From CAWAHD01 sp963781785 (GTDB lineage: Bacteria; Planctomycetota; Planctomycetia; Isosphaerales; Isosphaeraceae): a DNA stretch of 64,000 nt. The stretch lies in the NCBI GenBank assembly GCA_963781785.1, contig CAWAHD010000002.1, positions 2,232,001 to 2,296,000 of the forward strand, written 5' to 3'. Under the pieces are notes generated by a model. It saw only the letters and a program-made list of their open reading frames with translations, searched no databases and was not told where the DNA came from. This document shows, one piece after another, positions 9,470 to 21,900 of the stretch; the first letter of the stretch is position 1, and each line of letters opens with the position of its first letter. The translations under genes were made by a program, and so were the position numbers.

Positions 9470-11314
9470 TCAACCCGCCTTGTTCGTCACCGTTTCCAGA
9501 ATCTTTTGTTCGCGGTCCTGGAGCAGGCTGCCTTGCCACTCGACCAAGAGCCAGTAGATGCCGACGACCGCCGCACATTCGACCAGAGACAACAACAGAC
9601 AAATCGGCACGTGCTGCGCCCAGCCCAGTTGTCTGAGCATGACCTCGATTAAGAGCGGCAAGAGAGTCAGCCCCTGGGTCAGCGGAAAAATGAAAGTAAA
9701 CATTACCAGTTGCAAGAGCACTGTGACCAGTTTGGGGTTCGACGGCTTCAGCGAACCCGGTGCGATGTAGGTCGGCGCATAGATCGACATCAGGTTCATC
9801 AAGAGGCAGTACAGGAGAAACATGCTGAGATAGAGCGGTATCATCGACAAGACGTGGTCCAGCCGCATGGGACAGAGCGCTTGCACGATCACCAGGAATA
9901 GTGCGCCCATTCCCAGGGCGATCGGGGCAAATGCCAGGTTCTTGCCCAGCAGGATGTCCCTGCGACTCGCCGCACACAGGACGAACACGCGAAATCCATC
10001 GCGGTCGAAGCCGAACTGATTGCCCATCAACTGCGTGACGCCGAAGAGCACAGCGACCATCGCGGCGAATCCGATGAGCGGGCGAAACGCGTCTGAGACG
10101 TTCTGCTGCCCCTTCATCAAGAAGCCGCCGCAGATGACACTCGTGATCAGCGGGGTGAGCAACATCATCTTCGCCTCGGGCGACCGCAAGAGTGAGCGGA
10201 ATCCCCCGAGCGCAATCGCCGAAACCGGTTCCGAAAAGCCGGCAAGACGTGCTTCGAGTAGGTTGCCGCCCGGCTTTCGGGTGATTGCTCCAGCGGTAAC
10301 CGCGGGCGCCCGCCGCCCTTTCCTGGCCGTCGACTCGCCCGTGTAAATTCCAATTGTTGTTCGGTATGCCCGCCACAGACTGGCCGATCCGATCAGCGAC
10401 ATACCCAAGAGCCCCAGAATCGCCGGCACGACACGCCCCTCGGCCGCGGTCATCACGCCCAACGGCAGCCAACCGATCGGCAGGACCAGGTTCAGGAGCC
10501 GCGCCATCTGCTCGACATACTCGACGGTATCGCGCTCTACCTGCTCGCGGGCAACCTGATGCTTCTTGAGAACTTCCTGCTGCCGTCGCTCGAGCTCGAC
10601 GGAAGTCAATTTCTGCGATGGAGCATCGCGATTGACCTTCTCCATTTCTTCCCGTAATCCCGCGGATTGGTCGGCCAGCCGTTGCGGGCCCCAGGGCGCC
10701 ATGAAGTTCAGGAGATTCGGTAGCTGAACGAGGAGTATGAAGCTCGCCGTCACGATGACAATCACCGTTCTCCTGCGCCGGGGATTGCTCATGAGCGCAG
10801 CCAGCCAGCCCTGAAACTGATAGGTGAGCGCCGTCACCATCAAGAGGAAAGCCCCCATTAACGGCAAAGCCAGTAGCAGAGCCATCCCCTTGGTCAATAA
10901 GAGCGCCAGGCAAAACGCGAACATCACCGGCGCGAAAACGACCAGGCTCAGGCGGAACAGCGAACTGAGATAATTGATGAGAAACGCGCTTGTGACCGAG
11001 ACCGGCAAGTGCAGGAACTTGGAGAGCGTGAGCGGGTCGGTCCGCTGCAGCTCGGCAATCAGGCCGATGGTCCAGAAGAGCAGAAAACCCAGGATGAGCG
11101 CGTCCCACGCGTACATCAAGTGCACGGGTGCGGCCTTGGGAATCAGATAGAGCCCGAGCGCGAAAGAGCCGATGAATAACGGGATGATCGCGGCCAGCGC
11201 GGCGAAGCCCAGAATCATCATCAAGATGGCATTCAAGGCGCCGGCGCGGCGGCACTGGTTGACCACCAGCCGCCAGCGCAGCCAGATGAAAGTCTGCAAG
11301 TGCTGCCAGTTCAT
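9470..11314 (-). CDS. ABC-2 type transporter permease
   Basis: 614 residues from the ATG at 11314 (MNWQHLQTFIWLRWRLV), chosen because it overlaps the ATPase stop by the ATGA tetranucleotide, showing translational coupling. About ten to twelve hydrophobic helices lie in two blocks separated by a long charged cytoplasmic segment (about residues 205-265, rich in E, K, R and Q, possibly coiled coil). This organisation is seen in large ABC-2 permeases. Together with the ATPase at 11311-12090 it should form an exporter; the substrate is unknown. The gene immediately downstream (9 bp) encodes the primase-helicase-nuclease, an unusual neighbour. Confidence 0.87.
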   Translation of the reverse strand: MNWQHLQTFIWLRWRLVVNQCRRAGALNAILMMILGFAALAAIIPLFIGSFALGLYLIPKAAPVHLMYAWDALILGFLLFWTIGLIAELQRTDPLTLSKFLHLPVSVTSAFLINYLSSLFRLSLVVFAPVMFAFCLALLLTKGMALLLALPLMGAFLLMVTALTYQFQGWLAALMSNPRRRRTVIVIVTASFILLVQLPNLLNFMAPWGPQRLADQSAGLREEMEKVNRDAPSQKLTSVELERRQQEVLKKHQVAREQVERDTVEYVEQMARLLNLVLPIGWLPLGVMTAAEGRVVPAILGLLGMSLIGSASLWRAYRTTIGIYTGESTARKGRRAPAVTAGAITRKPGGNLLEARLAGFSEPVSAIALGGFRSLLRSPEAKMMLLTPLITSVICGGFLMKGQQNVSDAFRPLIGFAAMVAVLFGVTQLMGNQFGFDRDGFRVFVLCAASRRDILLGKNLAFAPIALGMGALFLVIVQALCPMRLDHVLSMIPLYLSMFLLYCLLMNLMSIYAPTYIAPGSLKPSNPKLVTVLLQLVMFTFIFPLTQGLTLLPLLIEVMLRQLGWAQHVPICLLLSLVECAAVVGIYWLLVEWQGSLLQDREQKILETVTNKAG

Positions 11315-12090
11315 GAGGCCGCCTCCGCAAGCCAGTCGAGCTTGCGGGTGGCCTCGTGATCGGCCCCCGCCTTTTGCAGAAAGCAATTTTCCAGGGAGCC
11401 GCCCTGGCGAATCAGTTCGAGCGACGCCTGTTCGACCAGCTTTCCCTTCACGATGATGCCCACGTGCGTGCAGAGCCGCTCGACGATTTCCAGGATGTGC
11501 GAAGTCAGGAAGACCGTCGACCCGCGCGCCACAAATCCCGCGAGCAGATCGCGAATCACGTGCGACGTCACCGCGTCGACCCCCTCGAACGGCTCGTCGA
11601 GGAACAGCAGATCGGGATTGGGCAGGAGCGCCGCGGCCATCGCCAACTTCTTCTTCATGCCGTGCGAGTATTCGAGCGTGAGCTTCTTTTCCTCGTCCTG
11701 GAGATCCAGAATCGAGAGCAGCTCAAGAGAGCGACTGCGGATTGTATCCGGGGGCATCAAGTGGATGCGGCCGACAAACGTGAGGTACTCGTGCGCCGTC
11801 AGGTTGTCAAACAGCGCGAGGTCCTCCGGAATGACCCCGATCTTGCGCTTCGCCTCGAGCGCTTCGCTGGGATAGTGCATGTTCTTTCCGAGGACGAACA
11901 TCTGCCCGCCGGAAGGCGCCAGGAGCCCGGTCAGCATCTTCATCGTCGTCGATTTTCCCGCGCCATTCGGGCCCAGGAAGCCGTAGAAGGTGCCGCGCTC
12001 GACGGCCAGTTCAATGCCACTCACCGCGCAAAACTCGCCGAAATACCGCGTGAGCCGATGCGTTTCGATTGCCAGGGTCATGGGACTCAT
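11311..12090 (-). CDS. ABC transporter ATP-binding protein
   Basis: About 259 residues. Walker A GPNGAGKS, Q-loop region IGVIPEDLALFDNL, signature EYSHGMKKKLAMAAALL (a divergent LSGGQ), Walker B DLLFLDEPFEGVDAV and H-loop VFLTSHILEIVERL identify an ABC-2 exporter ATPase of the CcmA/NatA type. The C-terminal extension is typical of the group. The start is either the ATG at 12090 (MSPMTLAIETHRL) or 12081; neither has a strong Shine-Dalgarno, and a longer frame exists upstream without the expected sequence. It overlaps the permease start by 4 bp. Confidence 0.93.
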   Translation of the reverse strand: MSPMTLAIETHRLTRYFGEFCAVSGIELAVERGTFYGFLGPNGAGKSTTMKMLTGLLAPSGGQMFVLGKNMHYPSEALEAKRKIGVIPEDLALFDNLTAHEYLTFVGRIHLMPPDTIRSRSLELLSILDLQDEEKKLTLEYSHGMKKKLAMAAALLPNPDLLFLDEPFEGVDAVTSHVIRDLLAGFVARGSTVFLTSHILEIVERLCTHVGIIVKGKLVEQASLELIRQGGSLENCFLQKAGADHEATRKLDWLAEAAS

Positions 12091-12446
12091 CCGTCGGGTG
12101 CTTTTCGTCGTCGATCGGGCGGCTCGACGATAACACAGGGCGCCGCGCCAGGCCACGGGCCAGGGCGAAAGAGGGGACGTTGTGCAAACGATATGTGAGC
12201 AACTGAGCTCGGTGCTCGTTCACGGTGCGTCCCATCAACGACTTGCAACGCCAATGCGGGCATGCTAACATGAGTTCGTGGTAGTGTCCGCGAGGTTTTG
12301 GGCTGCGCACGGAAAGTGACCTTTGACTCCGCGGCGTCACGCCAGCGGCGCGGCAAAGGAGCGAGCGGTATCAATCGATTGTCGATACGAATTTCCATGG
12401 GCAAGCCTTCCAACAGGCGGCGACTTCCATGTAGTGAGGTAATCAC

Positions 12447-15400
12447 ATGGTCCGTGCGCGCTATCGGACTTCTGGATGCAAGACTGTTCGCCGCCAGCGA
12501 ACGCTTCGGGTGCTCCTGGAAGAGCTGGAATCTCGAATTGCCTTGAGCACGTTCAATGTCAGCACCGAAACCCAGCTTCGATCGGCGATCACCACGGCGG
12601 AAACCAACAGTTCAGCGTCCAATACGATCAACCTCACGGCTTCGATCACGCTGACCGATGGGACGGCGGGGAGCTCGAGGTCAACAACACAACGGGCGCG
12701 CCCAAAACACTCGTGATCGAGGGCCAGGGCTCGAGTCCGTCGAAGACGGTGCTTTCCGGTTCGGCGACCTTGAACACGGGTGTGCTCGATGTCGTCGGAG
12801 CGGGCAACGCCGGCGTGACCGTGGTTCTGAAGGACTTGACGATCACCAAGGGGCTTGCCCACGGGGGCGGGATACTGGGTAATGCGGTCGCGGGCGGTGG
12901 CGGGGTGTTGCTTGATGGCGGCAACCTCACGCTCAGCGACGCGAGCGTCATCCACAATAGCGCCATCGGCGCCAATGGTGCCGATGGAGCCAAGGGCGCC
13001 GACGGGGCGACCAGTGTGGGAGGCGCCGAACCGCAAGCCGGGGGCAACGGCGGCAACGGCGTTTCCGCTCGCGGCGCTGGAATCTACGTCGTCGGCGGGG
13101 AACTGACGCTGTTCAACACGAGCGTCGAGAACAACGTTGCCGAAGGCGGCAGAGGCGGCAACGGCGGCGCGGGCGGACGCGGGCATCACCGACAAAATGG
13201 GGCGGCCGGCGGCAATGGCGGCGACGGCGGCTCAGCGACTGGCGCCGGAATTTACATGGCCGGCGGTAAGCTCTTCATCACATCGTCGAGCGCTCATTCG
13301 GCCGGCTACTCGGGCGATTACCGAGGGGCCATTCTGGAAAACGCCGCTGTCGGCGGCATGGGTGGCAACGGCGGCGATGGCGGACACGGCGGCGTGGGCT
13401 CGAGGGGGCTCAACGGCTTTAGCCCCTCGTCGGCCCCGCACGGGAACGGCAAGAGCGGAGGCACGGGCATAGATGGCTCAGACGGCGGCAATGGCGGCGC
13501 CGCTGGGAACGCAGGTAACGCCGGCAACGCCCGGGGCGGCGGCGTTTACGTGGCGGCTGGGACGATGACTGTAACCGGTGGCTTCATCGCCCTAAACAGC
13601 GCCAAAGGCGGACACAATGGTATTGGCGGCTTCGGCGGCGATGGAGGCTCGGGCGGTTATGGCGGCAAGGGTGGCAATGGTGGCGATGGTGAGGACGGGA
13701 GTGCCGGCGAGCTTGGGGATGGCGGGAAAGGAGGCGATGGCGGTATCGGAGGAAACGGAGGACAGGGGGCGCCGGTGGGAAAGTAGGCACGGCTGGCGTA
13801 GGGTACGGCGGTGCGATGTACATCGCCGCCGGCACGGTGACTCTCAACAGTGTGAATTTCTTGGAGAATGCCGCGATCGGCGGAAACGCTGGTACCGCCG
13901 AGGGCTCAAGGGCGTTCGCAACCAACCACGGTGGAGGTGCCGGCGGAGCCGGCGGAAACGGAGGCGCGGGCGGTGTCGGTGGAGAGGGCGGCAAGGGAAG
14001 TTCGGGGCGCGTTGGCGACCCCGGCGCGAAAGGCGGAAGCGGCGGCAATGGCGGAGCCCCTGGCAAAGGTGGCGACGCCGGAATCTCAGAGCCCGGGGCA
14101 GCCGGCGGAAATGGGATCGGCGGTGCGATCTACATCACCGGTGGCGCGCTCGACCTGACTTCCTCGGGCGTCTCTGAAAACGAGGCCGAGGGAGGCCGGG
14201 GTGGAATTGGTGGAAGATATGCGGTCGACCTCAGTTATGGAGGTGGCGGCGGCGCGGGCGGCGCGGGCGGGGCCGGGGGTCGCGGCGGTTCCGGCGGCGA
14301 GGGAAATACCGAGTTTGCGCATGGCGGCCCGGGAGGATCGGGCGCCGTTGGCGGTGTTGGTGCGGACGGCGCCTTGGCAGGCAATGCGGGGAGCGGCGGC
14401 GCGGGCGGTGCCGGCGGCTTGGGCGCCGGCGGCGGCATCGCCATTCTTGGCGGCACCGTCAACCTGACGCTCGACCTCGTACAGAGTAATACCGTCAGGG
14501 GAGGAGACGGGGGCGCCGGCGCGGCTGGCGGGTCTGATGGGGCTGATATGTACTCGGCGAACGGCGTGCGGGTCGGCCATGGAGGATCAGGTGGCGGTGG
14601 CGGCCAAGGCGGGCATGGTGGCAACGGCGCCGACTACTCCGGCGCGGGTGGCAACGGTGGCAATGGCGCCGACGGTGCCAGCGGCGCTCTTGGCGGCGAT
14701 GCCGGCAATGGCGGCGATGGAGGCTCGGGCGGTGACGCCAAGGGTGGCGGCATCTATATCACGGGCGGCTCGCTCAATCTCACCACCGTTACCTATCTCG
14801 GCAATACCGCGACCGCCGGCCTGGGCGGCGGTGCGGGAGCCGCGGGCGGCAATTTTGGTGCCTCCGGCGCATCCGGGGTTGCAGGACGCGGTGGGACCGC
14901 GGGTAACGGGGCCCAGAGGGTGAACGGACAGTTCGCGCGGAATGGAAACCCCGGCGAGAACGCAGAGCCCGGCAAGGCGGGCGATCCTGGAATGCCGGGC
15001 ACGGGGGGAACGCCAGGAGCCGACGGTACCGCCAGCGGCGACGATGATTCATCTCCCGGCGGCAACACGCAGACGGGCAGCCTCAAGGTCGTGATCACGA
15101 ATCCGCCCCCCACCTCGGTCGGCGTCAACGCGGGTTTCGTGCTCACGGCAGCCGTCGAGAACCAGGACAACGACATCGACACGGATTTTAATGGTAATAT
15201 CACAATCCAGCTCACAACCAACCCCGATGCTGCCGCCTTGGGCGGCACCGTGACCGTGCAGGCCAAGGACGGTGTGGCTGATTATTCCGGCATCAGCATC
15301 AACAAGCCCGCGAGCGGTTACCAGATCGAGGCCCAGACCGGCGGCACGTACTCTCTTCCGGCCCCGGTCGACGTCACGGGAACGCTGCCGCCTCCGCCTC

Positions 15401-15878
15401 CACCCCCGCCGCCGCCTCCCCCCCACCGCCGCCTCCACCGCCACCACCCACGATCGGCGGTGAATCGTCGAACTTCTCGCAGAAACCCAACAAGCACCAC
15501 AAGCCGGTCGGCAAGAAGATCTTGACCGGTTTTACAATCCAGTACAGCACGGCGATGGACTCAGCCACGGCCGGCAGCCTGAACAACTACCAGGTCGACT
15601 GGATCAGCATCAAGAAGGTGAAAAAGAAGCCGCCCAAGCAAACTCTCCACAGCGTGCCCGTTCGCGTGCAGTACAACACGACGACCGACACGGCCACCCT
15701 GACGCTGCTCAAGACAGAGGCATTCGCAGACGGCGGCCAGATCACGGTCATCGCCATGGGGCCCGGCGGAGTCAGTAGCGCGACGGGCGTGCTCTTGGAT
15801 GGGAACAACGAGGGCATCGCCGGCGACAACGGGGTGCTCTCGATCTCGAAGAAAGGGCTCACCGTAGCGCCTGGGTGA
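12447..15878 (+). CDS. Glycine-rich beta-helix surface protein with LEPR-XLL-like N-terminus (three frameshifts)
   Basis: About 1,143 codons in four segments joined near 12,660, 13,775 and 15,420. GAGGT lies 6 bp before the ATG. The arginine-rich N-terminus ends in LLEELESRIALS, the planctomycete extracellular signature. The body has about eight repeats in which a strand pair such as GAGIYVVGGELTLFNTSVENN is followed by a GGNGG-rich loop, resembling mycobacterial PE-PGRS or right-handed beta-helix proteins. A proline run (about 15,390-15,450) leads to a C-terminal module (GFTIQYSTAMDSATAGSLNN ... LLDGNNEGIAGDNG) that also ends the giant protein at 59076. The third junction is a C7 run where C8 would restore frame. 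Probably exported; role in surface or matrix is inferred. Confidence 0.8.
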
Positions 15879-15939
15879 GCAAACCATGGCCAGGCGACTC
15901 TGCGGTTTGCACCACCGCGCTTGACCGGCCCGCCGGGCT

Positions 15940-18484
15940 TCAGAGCGGCTGGGTGGGGTCTCCCGTGCTGCGGCGCAGGATGGACCCCGGTGTGGGCCGC
16001 TGGCTCGGCGCCGACGGGATCGGGTCCAGCGCGGTGCTCAATGCGCGTTTTGATGTCTCGCAGATGAACCTGGGCAATCGAGCTCGTTGCGGTCGCCGGG
16101 GACAGGCGCGGGTTGATCTCTCTCAAAACCCGCTCCAGCTCGGCGCGCGCCAGAGCCGGCAAATCACTGTCGGCGCTGGGGTTGTCGAGGGTCGCGGCGA
16201 GCAGGTCGACGTAGGCGCGCTGAAGGTTGCGGCGGTAAAGGTCGATCTCGCCCACGGCCGGCTGCAAGAGCTCACTCCAGACTCCTTCGTGCAAGTCGCT
16301 CATCAAGTCCCAGGGGCGATAGGCAGAGTCCGGAGCTCGGGCTGCCAGCTCGCTCATCCGGTTGAGCCGACGTTGATTGAGCAGCATCCGCAAGAGCAGC
16401 CGCTGGCTCGTCAGAATGCGGTCGGCCGAGCCGTGCGACTCGAGCCGGTCAACGATGTCGGGTTCGATCAATGACCTGGGAGTTTGAAACGCGTTCTGGT
16501 TCAAGAACTGGACGGCCTTCTTCTGCTGGTCGCGGCTCACTGCACTATAGACCTTCTTGCCGTGGGGAAACCAGACGTTGTTCTGAACCAGGCCGCCGAC
16601 GATGTTGGCGACGTGACCGAGCTCGCGGTTCCGCTGGTTGATCAGCTCGGTGTAAACGGCTCGCAAGAGGTCATAGTTCTCGCCGGCCTTGGCGGTGGCT
16701 TTCACGAGGTAGCGCGCGACGCGATCGATATTCTTGAGGCCGAGCTCGGTGGCGCGGATGGCGTCGGATCCGAGGTCCTCGGTCTGCTCCGAAGGGTCTT
16801 CGGCCGGATTCCCGCCGCCGAAACGGAGCCTGGGATCGTCGAGCTGGCGGGCAACGATCTTGTCGAGCTCCTCTTTCTCCTTTTCGTAGGTCTTGGCGTC
16901 CGGAAACTCTTTGTAGCCCCACTCCACTGCGAACTCGTCGTACGGGCCGATGATCGGGATCAGCCGGGCCAGGTCGCCGGGCTGTGCGACGTAATTGAAG
17001 CGGCCGTAGTCCATGATCGACGCCTCGACGCCAAACTTCTTGGTGAAAACCGGGTCGCGAAGCTGCTCGACCGAGTAAGCCGAGCTGGCCTTCATGTTGT
17101 GCCGGAACCCGAGAGTGTGGCCGACCTCGTGTGAAGTGACCATCGCCAAGAGCTCGCCCATCAGGTCATCCGGCAGGGGCAGCGATTGCGCTTTCGGGTC
17201 GTTGGGCGAGGTCTGCACGAAGTACCAATCGCGCACGAGCTTCAAGATATTGTGATAGAACAGAATGTCTGACTCGAGGATCTCGCCGGTCCTGGGATCG
17301 TGGACGTGCGGACCCATGGCATTCTCAATCGTGGATGGAAGCCAGCGGATCGAGGAGTAGCGGGCGTCTTCGGCATCCCAGTCGGGGTCTTCGCGGTGGC
17401 TGGGGGGTTCCTTGGCCAGGATCGCGTTCTTGAATCCGGCTTTTTCGAAAGCGGGCTGCCACGCCTCGATCCCTTTTTTGATCCAGGGGCGCCATTTCGC
17501 GGGCACCTCGCGGCCGACATAGAAGACGATGGGTTTCTTGGGCTCGGAGACCGCAGCCTTCGGGTCTTTTTTCTCGAGCCGCCAGCGGGTGATGTACGCG
17601 ACCCTTTCGACCTCTTGCTTCGGGCTGCCGTAATCCTCGAACGAGACATTGAAGAAACCGACACGGTCGTCGTAGCGCCGGGGTTTCATCGGCTGCGCAG
17701 GCAGCTCGATCATGCTGTGGTGCAGCATGACGGTGATGCCACCGGAATCGGACTCGCCAAGCTGCGGCAGGCCCAAAGGACCCGCCAGGCCGGCGGGGCC
17801 GCGCGGACGATAAGTCATCAAGACCTTGGCCTCGATGTTGGTCGGGAACGCCTTCACGCTCTCGATGAACGTGCGGCGCGCGTCGATTCCACTGGCGCCC
17901 AAGCGGCCCTTGGCACTGAACTCGGGCAGGTCGGAAGTGAACGCCGAGGTCACATCGATCACCGGCCGCTTGTCCTTGCCGAAGGCTTGCACCGGGAATA
18001 CCGCGATGATCGATTCCAGCGAGGTCGCCTCGACCGCATCCTTGATGGGGTCGCTCACGTCGGCGCGAATCTCGTACTTCACGTCGCGCAACAAAACGTC
18101 GTTGCCGCGCGCTTCCCAGCGCACCACGCGGTTACCGACCGGCGCACCGCCGTAACCGTGACCCGTCTGCGTCTGCTGGATCTGCGTCACCCAGAGCATT
18201 TCCTTGCGCAGCTCTTCGGTCGGGATCTCGAAGTAGACTTTCTCGTCGAGCCGGTGAACCAGGAACAACCCCGCCGACGTTTTCGCGTCCTTGGTGATGA
18301 CTTTGTCGTATGGTTTGATCTTCGTCGCTTCGCGCGCTGGCTTGGCCGGTGCGCCCGCTTCGTCCTTCTTCGTCCCCGCACTTCCCTCGTCGCCGGGTAC
18401 CTGCTGCGCCTGCGCAACCGGCCAGACCAGCAGCGTTCCCAAGAGCAACAGGGCCACGCCCGTAATGATCAAGCTCGATCGCAT
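15940..18484 (-). CDS. Secreted zinc-dependent metalloprotease (DUF5117/DUF4953 met-zincin), one frameshift near the C-terminus
   Basis: About 848 codons. A signal peptide (MRSSLIITGVALLLLGTLLV, then WPVAQAQ) is followed by a DUF5117-like region and the extended zinc site HEVGHTLGFRH (HExxHxxGxxH) with the downstream Met-turn ASIMDYGRFNY, the hallmarks of metzincins. AGGAG lies about 7 bp before the ATG at 18484. Uncorrected, the frame runs on to 15587 and would overlap the tail of the convergent glycine-rich gene with low-complexity nonsense. Restoring a GC pair near 16,030 (CCAGCGCGGTG on the plus strand) gives a sensible end, PSAPSQRPTPGSILRRSTGD, with a TGA at 15940-15942. Substrates unknown; likely periplasmic or extracellular. 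Confidence 0.88.
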
Positions 18485-18931
18485 CGCAAAACTCCTCGGT
18501 CAATTCCGGTTGGTTCAGCCGTTACGCGAGTCACCCAGAGCTCAGTGTATCCGCTGCGTTCCCACTCGGTAAATCACCAACTGGGAAGTTCGGGTAATTT
18601 GGGACGGCATGTCGCATTTGCATGCTCATGCGGCTTTTCACTCCGAGCGGTGTCTGAAGGATCATGGTCACGGGACGAGTGGAATATCGGCCTTTAACGC
18701 CGACGCCATTCGTGTCATGTTCATAGCGATGACACCTTGTTTGAGCGTACGGCAGCCGTCTGTTTCAGTGTTCCGCATCGCGGGCGACGAGTCATCATCG
18801 GGAATTGACCGAGCAGCATTTTTTTGAGCGTCACCACAAGAACCACCACGGAGTCGCAAGTGGTATCCCCTTGCCGATTCCGTGACGCCAACGTAGTCAC
18901 GCGTTTGCGCCGAAGCGGAGACTGCAGTGAG
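18485..18931. other. Intergenic region (447 bp), no gene recognised
   Basis: It lies between the 3' end of the kinase gene and the 5' end of the metalloprotease gene (both minus strand). It holds the protease Shine-Dalgarno (minus-strand CGAGGAGT, 18491-18498) and a T7 run near 18,818-18,824. Short frames on both strands have no recognisable product. Confidence 0.5.
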
Positions 18932-21900
18932 TTACTTCCCCGGGCGCGACGCAGGGGTCGCGGCCGCGTGGAGCCGGCGGACGTCGATCCAAAGCTGGTT
19001 CCAGTCGTCCTCTTCCACCCGAGGCAACGACCGGAGGGCGTCCGCTTCACGGACGGGGGCCAGGTCGGGGTCGTTCAGCCAGTGCGTCATGGTTTCGTGA
19101 GTCGCAACGCTTGCGGCCGGGTTGGATCCGGCGTGTTTGCTGTAGGCCAACAACTCGGCCCGAAGCCAATCCAGGGCTTGCTGCCGGAAGATAAACCGGT
19201 CGGCCGCCGGCGGGGCGTCCTGCCCGGAACCGTTGCCGGCCAGAACGGCGCAGCACGCTGCGTTATATCGGAGCCGCCGCTGGACCTCCACCGGCCACGT
19301 TTTATCGGCACGTTGAACGGCCTCGTGGTAAAGCCGGACGCCTTCGACATTCGCGCCCTTGCGGCCCAGGGCCAGCAGCAAGCCGTCGTATCCCGCGTGC
19401 CAGGCCGAGAAATTGTGGACGCATGTTCGGTACTGCTCGACGGCACCGTCCACGTCGCCCGAGGCCAGGAGAACTTCCCCCAGGTGCCGGTTGGCGTCGG
19501 CGAAATTCGGGTTGATCGCGATGACCTGCCGCAGGTGAAGAGCCGCCCCTTTCCAGTCGCGCTGCCTGGTGAGCACGTGAGCCAGCTCAAGGTGGCTGAA
19601 TGTGTGCTCAGGGAACAGACGAATCGCTTCCTGGTATTCGGCGATGGCACCCTTGGTGTCGCCCTTCGCATAGACGAGGACGTTCGCCAGGTTGTAGTGG
19701 GGAAAGGCAAAGGTCTTGTCGCGTTCGATCGCCCGGCGGTAGCACTGGATAATCTCGTCAGCCGGCGCCCGGCCACTGAGCACGTAGCCCAGGTAGTTGT
19801 GGGCCATCGCAAAGGTATTGTCGAGTGCGAGCGATTTGCGGAACGCCGCTTCCGCGCGCGCCGGATCGTGGTCGCGCAGCGCCATGCCCAGACCGAAATG
19901 AGACATCGGCTGTAGCGAATCGCGCTTTATCTCGCGCTCGAAGCGGGCAATTGCCGGGGCCGGGTCGGCTCCGAGCTTGATGGCGTCGGCGAAGTTCAGA
20001 TAAGCCGAGTCGAAGCCGGGGTCGAGCTCGATGGCCAGCAGGTAATAGAGGGCTGCCTCCTGGTGTTTGCCCGAGCGATGGAGAGCGACGCCGAGACCGC
20101 TCACCGCTGCCAGGTTGTCCGGCGCACTGCGGCGGCGGCCCGCATATATCCGACCGCGGTCGCCGGGTCGGAGCGAAGCGATCGGACGCCGGCCGCATAC
20201 AGGATCCGGAAGTCGTCGGGATAGCGAGCGGCGGCCGCCGCGAGCACCGAGAGGGCCTGGGAAGCCGGCACCTCCGGAGACCTCGCAGCGCGAGCGGCGA
20301 CTTTGAGCGCGGCCTCTCCAGGCGGCTGAGCGAACAGAGTGCGCAAACGCTCGGGCTCGGCGTGTGCACGGCGGATGTGGTTGCGGGACGGCTCCGGATC
20401 CGCGCGCGCAAGGAGGTCGCAGAGCCATGCTCGGTCAGCGGGCGCGGCGACCGGCAGCCAGTCGTCGAGGCCTGCGATCAGCCGCTCTTGCACCACCGAC
20501 TGGGATATCTCGGCGGCGGTTCGGGCCGGGTCGCCATTGCCGCTCAAGTCGAGTCCGCGGGCAGCCAGCGCGGCCGGGTAGCCGGTCAGGGCGGCGGCGT
20601 CATTGAAGCGGAGCGAGCCCGGACTTCGACGGCTGGCTCCCGGTGCCCGGTCGTCCACGATGGCGTTGGCGCTGGACCAGATCCGGTCGAGCGCGGCGAC
20701 GACATCCTGATCGGCCCGGAGCTGGTTGTAACGTACCCGAAGGTCCATCGCATCGGCCAGGTCGAGCAGCTCGCCAGAACGGTCAAGAGCAGCGCGCCCC
20801 TCGACCAGGCGGTCGTCGCGGAACGCGGAGGCGGCGCGGTCGAGGAAGGCCTGGAGCCGTTCACGGGCCGAGACCTGAAGGGCGGCGCGCTCGCGGGCCA
20901 GGCTGGCGGCGCGGCGATCTTCCCGCCATAAGCCGAACGCGACGAGGGCGCCGGCGGCCACGAGCGCAACCCCGAGAGCAGCCTGCACGCGCCGGCGCTT
21001 GGCCTGCTCACGGGCCTCGGCTTGGGCCTTGGCCTGCTGGCCCTCGGCGCGCACCCGGTCCAGCTCTGCCTGCCTGGCCCGCTCATCGGCCTGGGCACGC
21101 AGCGATGCCACGGCTTCCGCGACTTCGCCCGCGTCGCGTGGCCGGTCGGCCCTTTCCGGCGCCAGGCAGCGCTTGCACAGCGCGACCAGTTCCGGCTCTG
21201 CGCCGCACGCGTCGAGCCGGCCGAAGCAGTCGTGCACCTTGCCCTGGGCGGCGAGGACCCGGGTAGACTCGGCCGATTCGCCGACGAACGGAGGGCTGCC
21301 CGTGAGAATGACCGCCAGGATGGCCCCGAGGCCGAAGACATCGCTCTGCTGGTCGATCTGATCGATCGCGCCGACCGCCTGCTCCGGGGGCATGAAAGCG
21401 GGCGTCCCGAGCACGCTGCCGGCCTGGGTTTCACCACCGTCGGGCTCCCGGAGCGAGCGGATTTCCGTCGCCAGCGTTTCGTCGAGGGCCACGTCGGCGC
21501 GCGGAGCGGCGGTGAGCACCTTGGCGAGCCCCCAGTCCATGACCTGGACGTCGCCGAAGGAGCCGACCATGATGTTGGGCGGTTTCAGGTCCCGGTGGAT
21601 GACCTTGTGGGCGTGGGCGAAGGCGACCGCCTGGCAAATCTGCTCGAAGGCTGCCATGAACCGCCCGCGGTCGGCGCCCGGGTCGGGCCGATCCCGAAGC
21701 AGCTCGTCGAGAGTCCGGCCCTTGATCAGTTTCATGGCCAGGAACGGGCGGCCGTCCGGCCCGGCGCCCACGTCGTGGATGGCGGGGATGCCCGGGTGCT
21801 GGAGCTGGCCGGCGATCCGGGCCTCGTCGACAAATCGGCGGGCGGCGAAGGAGTCAGGCGCGAAGCGATCTCGAAGGACCTTCACCGCGACTTCGCGGCC

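Noticed and set aside
15587..15939. C-terminal extension of the metalloprotease frame
   Set aside because: It overlaps the tail of the glycine-rich gene antisense and reads as low-complexity sequence. A corrected frame ends sensibly at 15940.
18609..18827. Short plus-strand frame in the 447-bp intergenic region
   Set aside because: No start context or recognisable product; it could be a remnant but cannot be supported.
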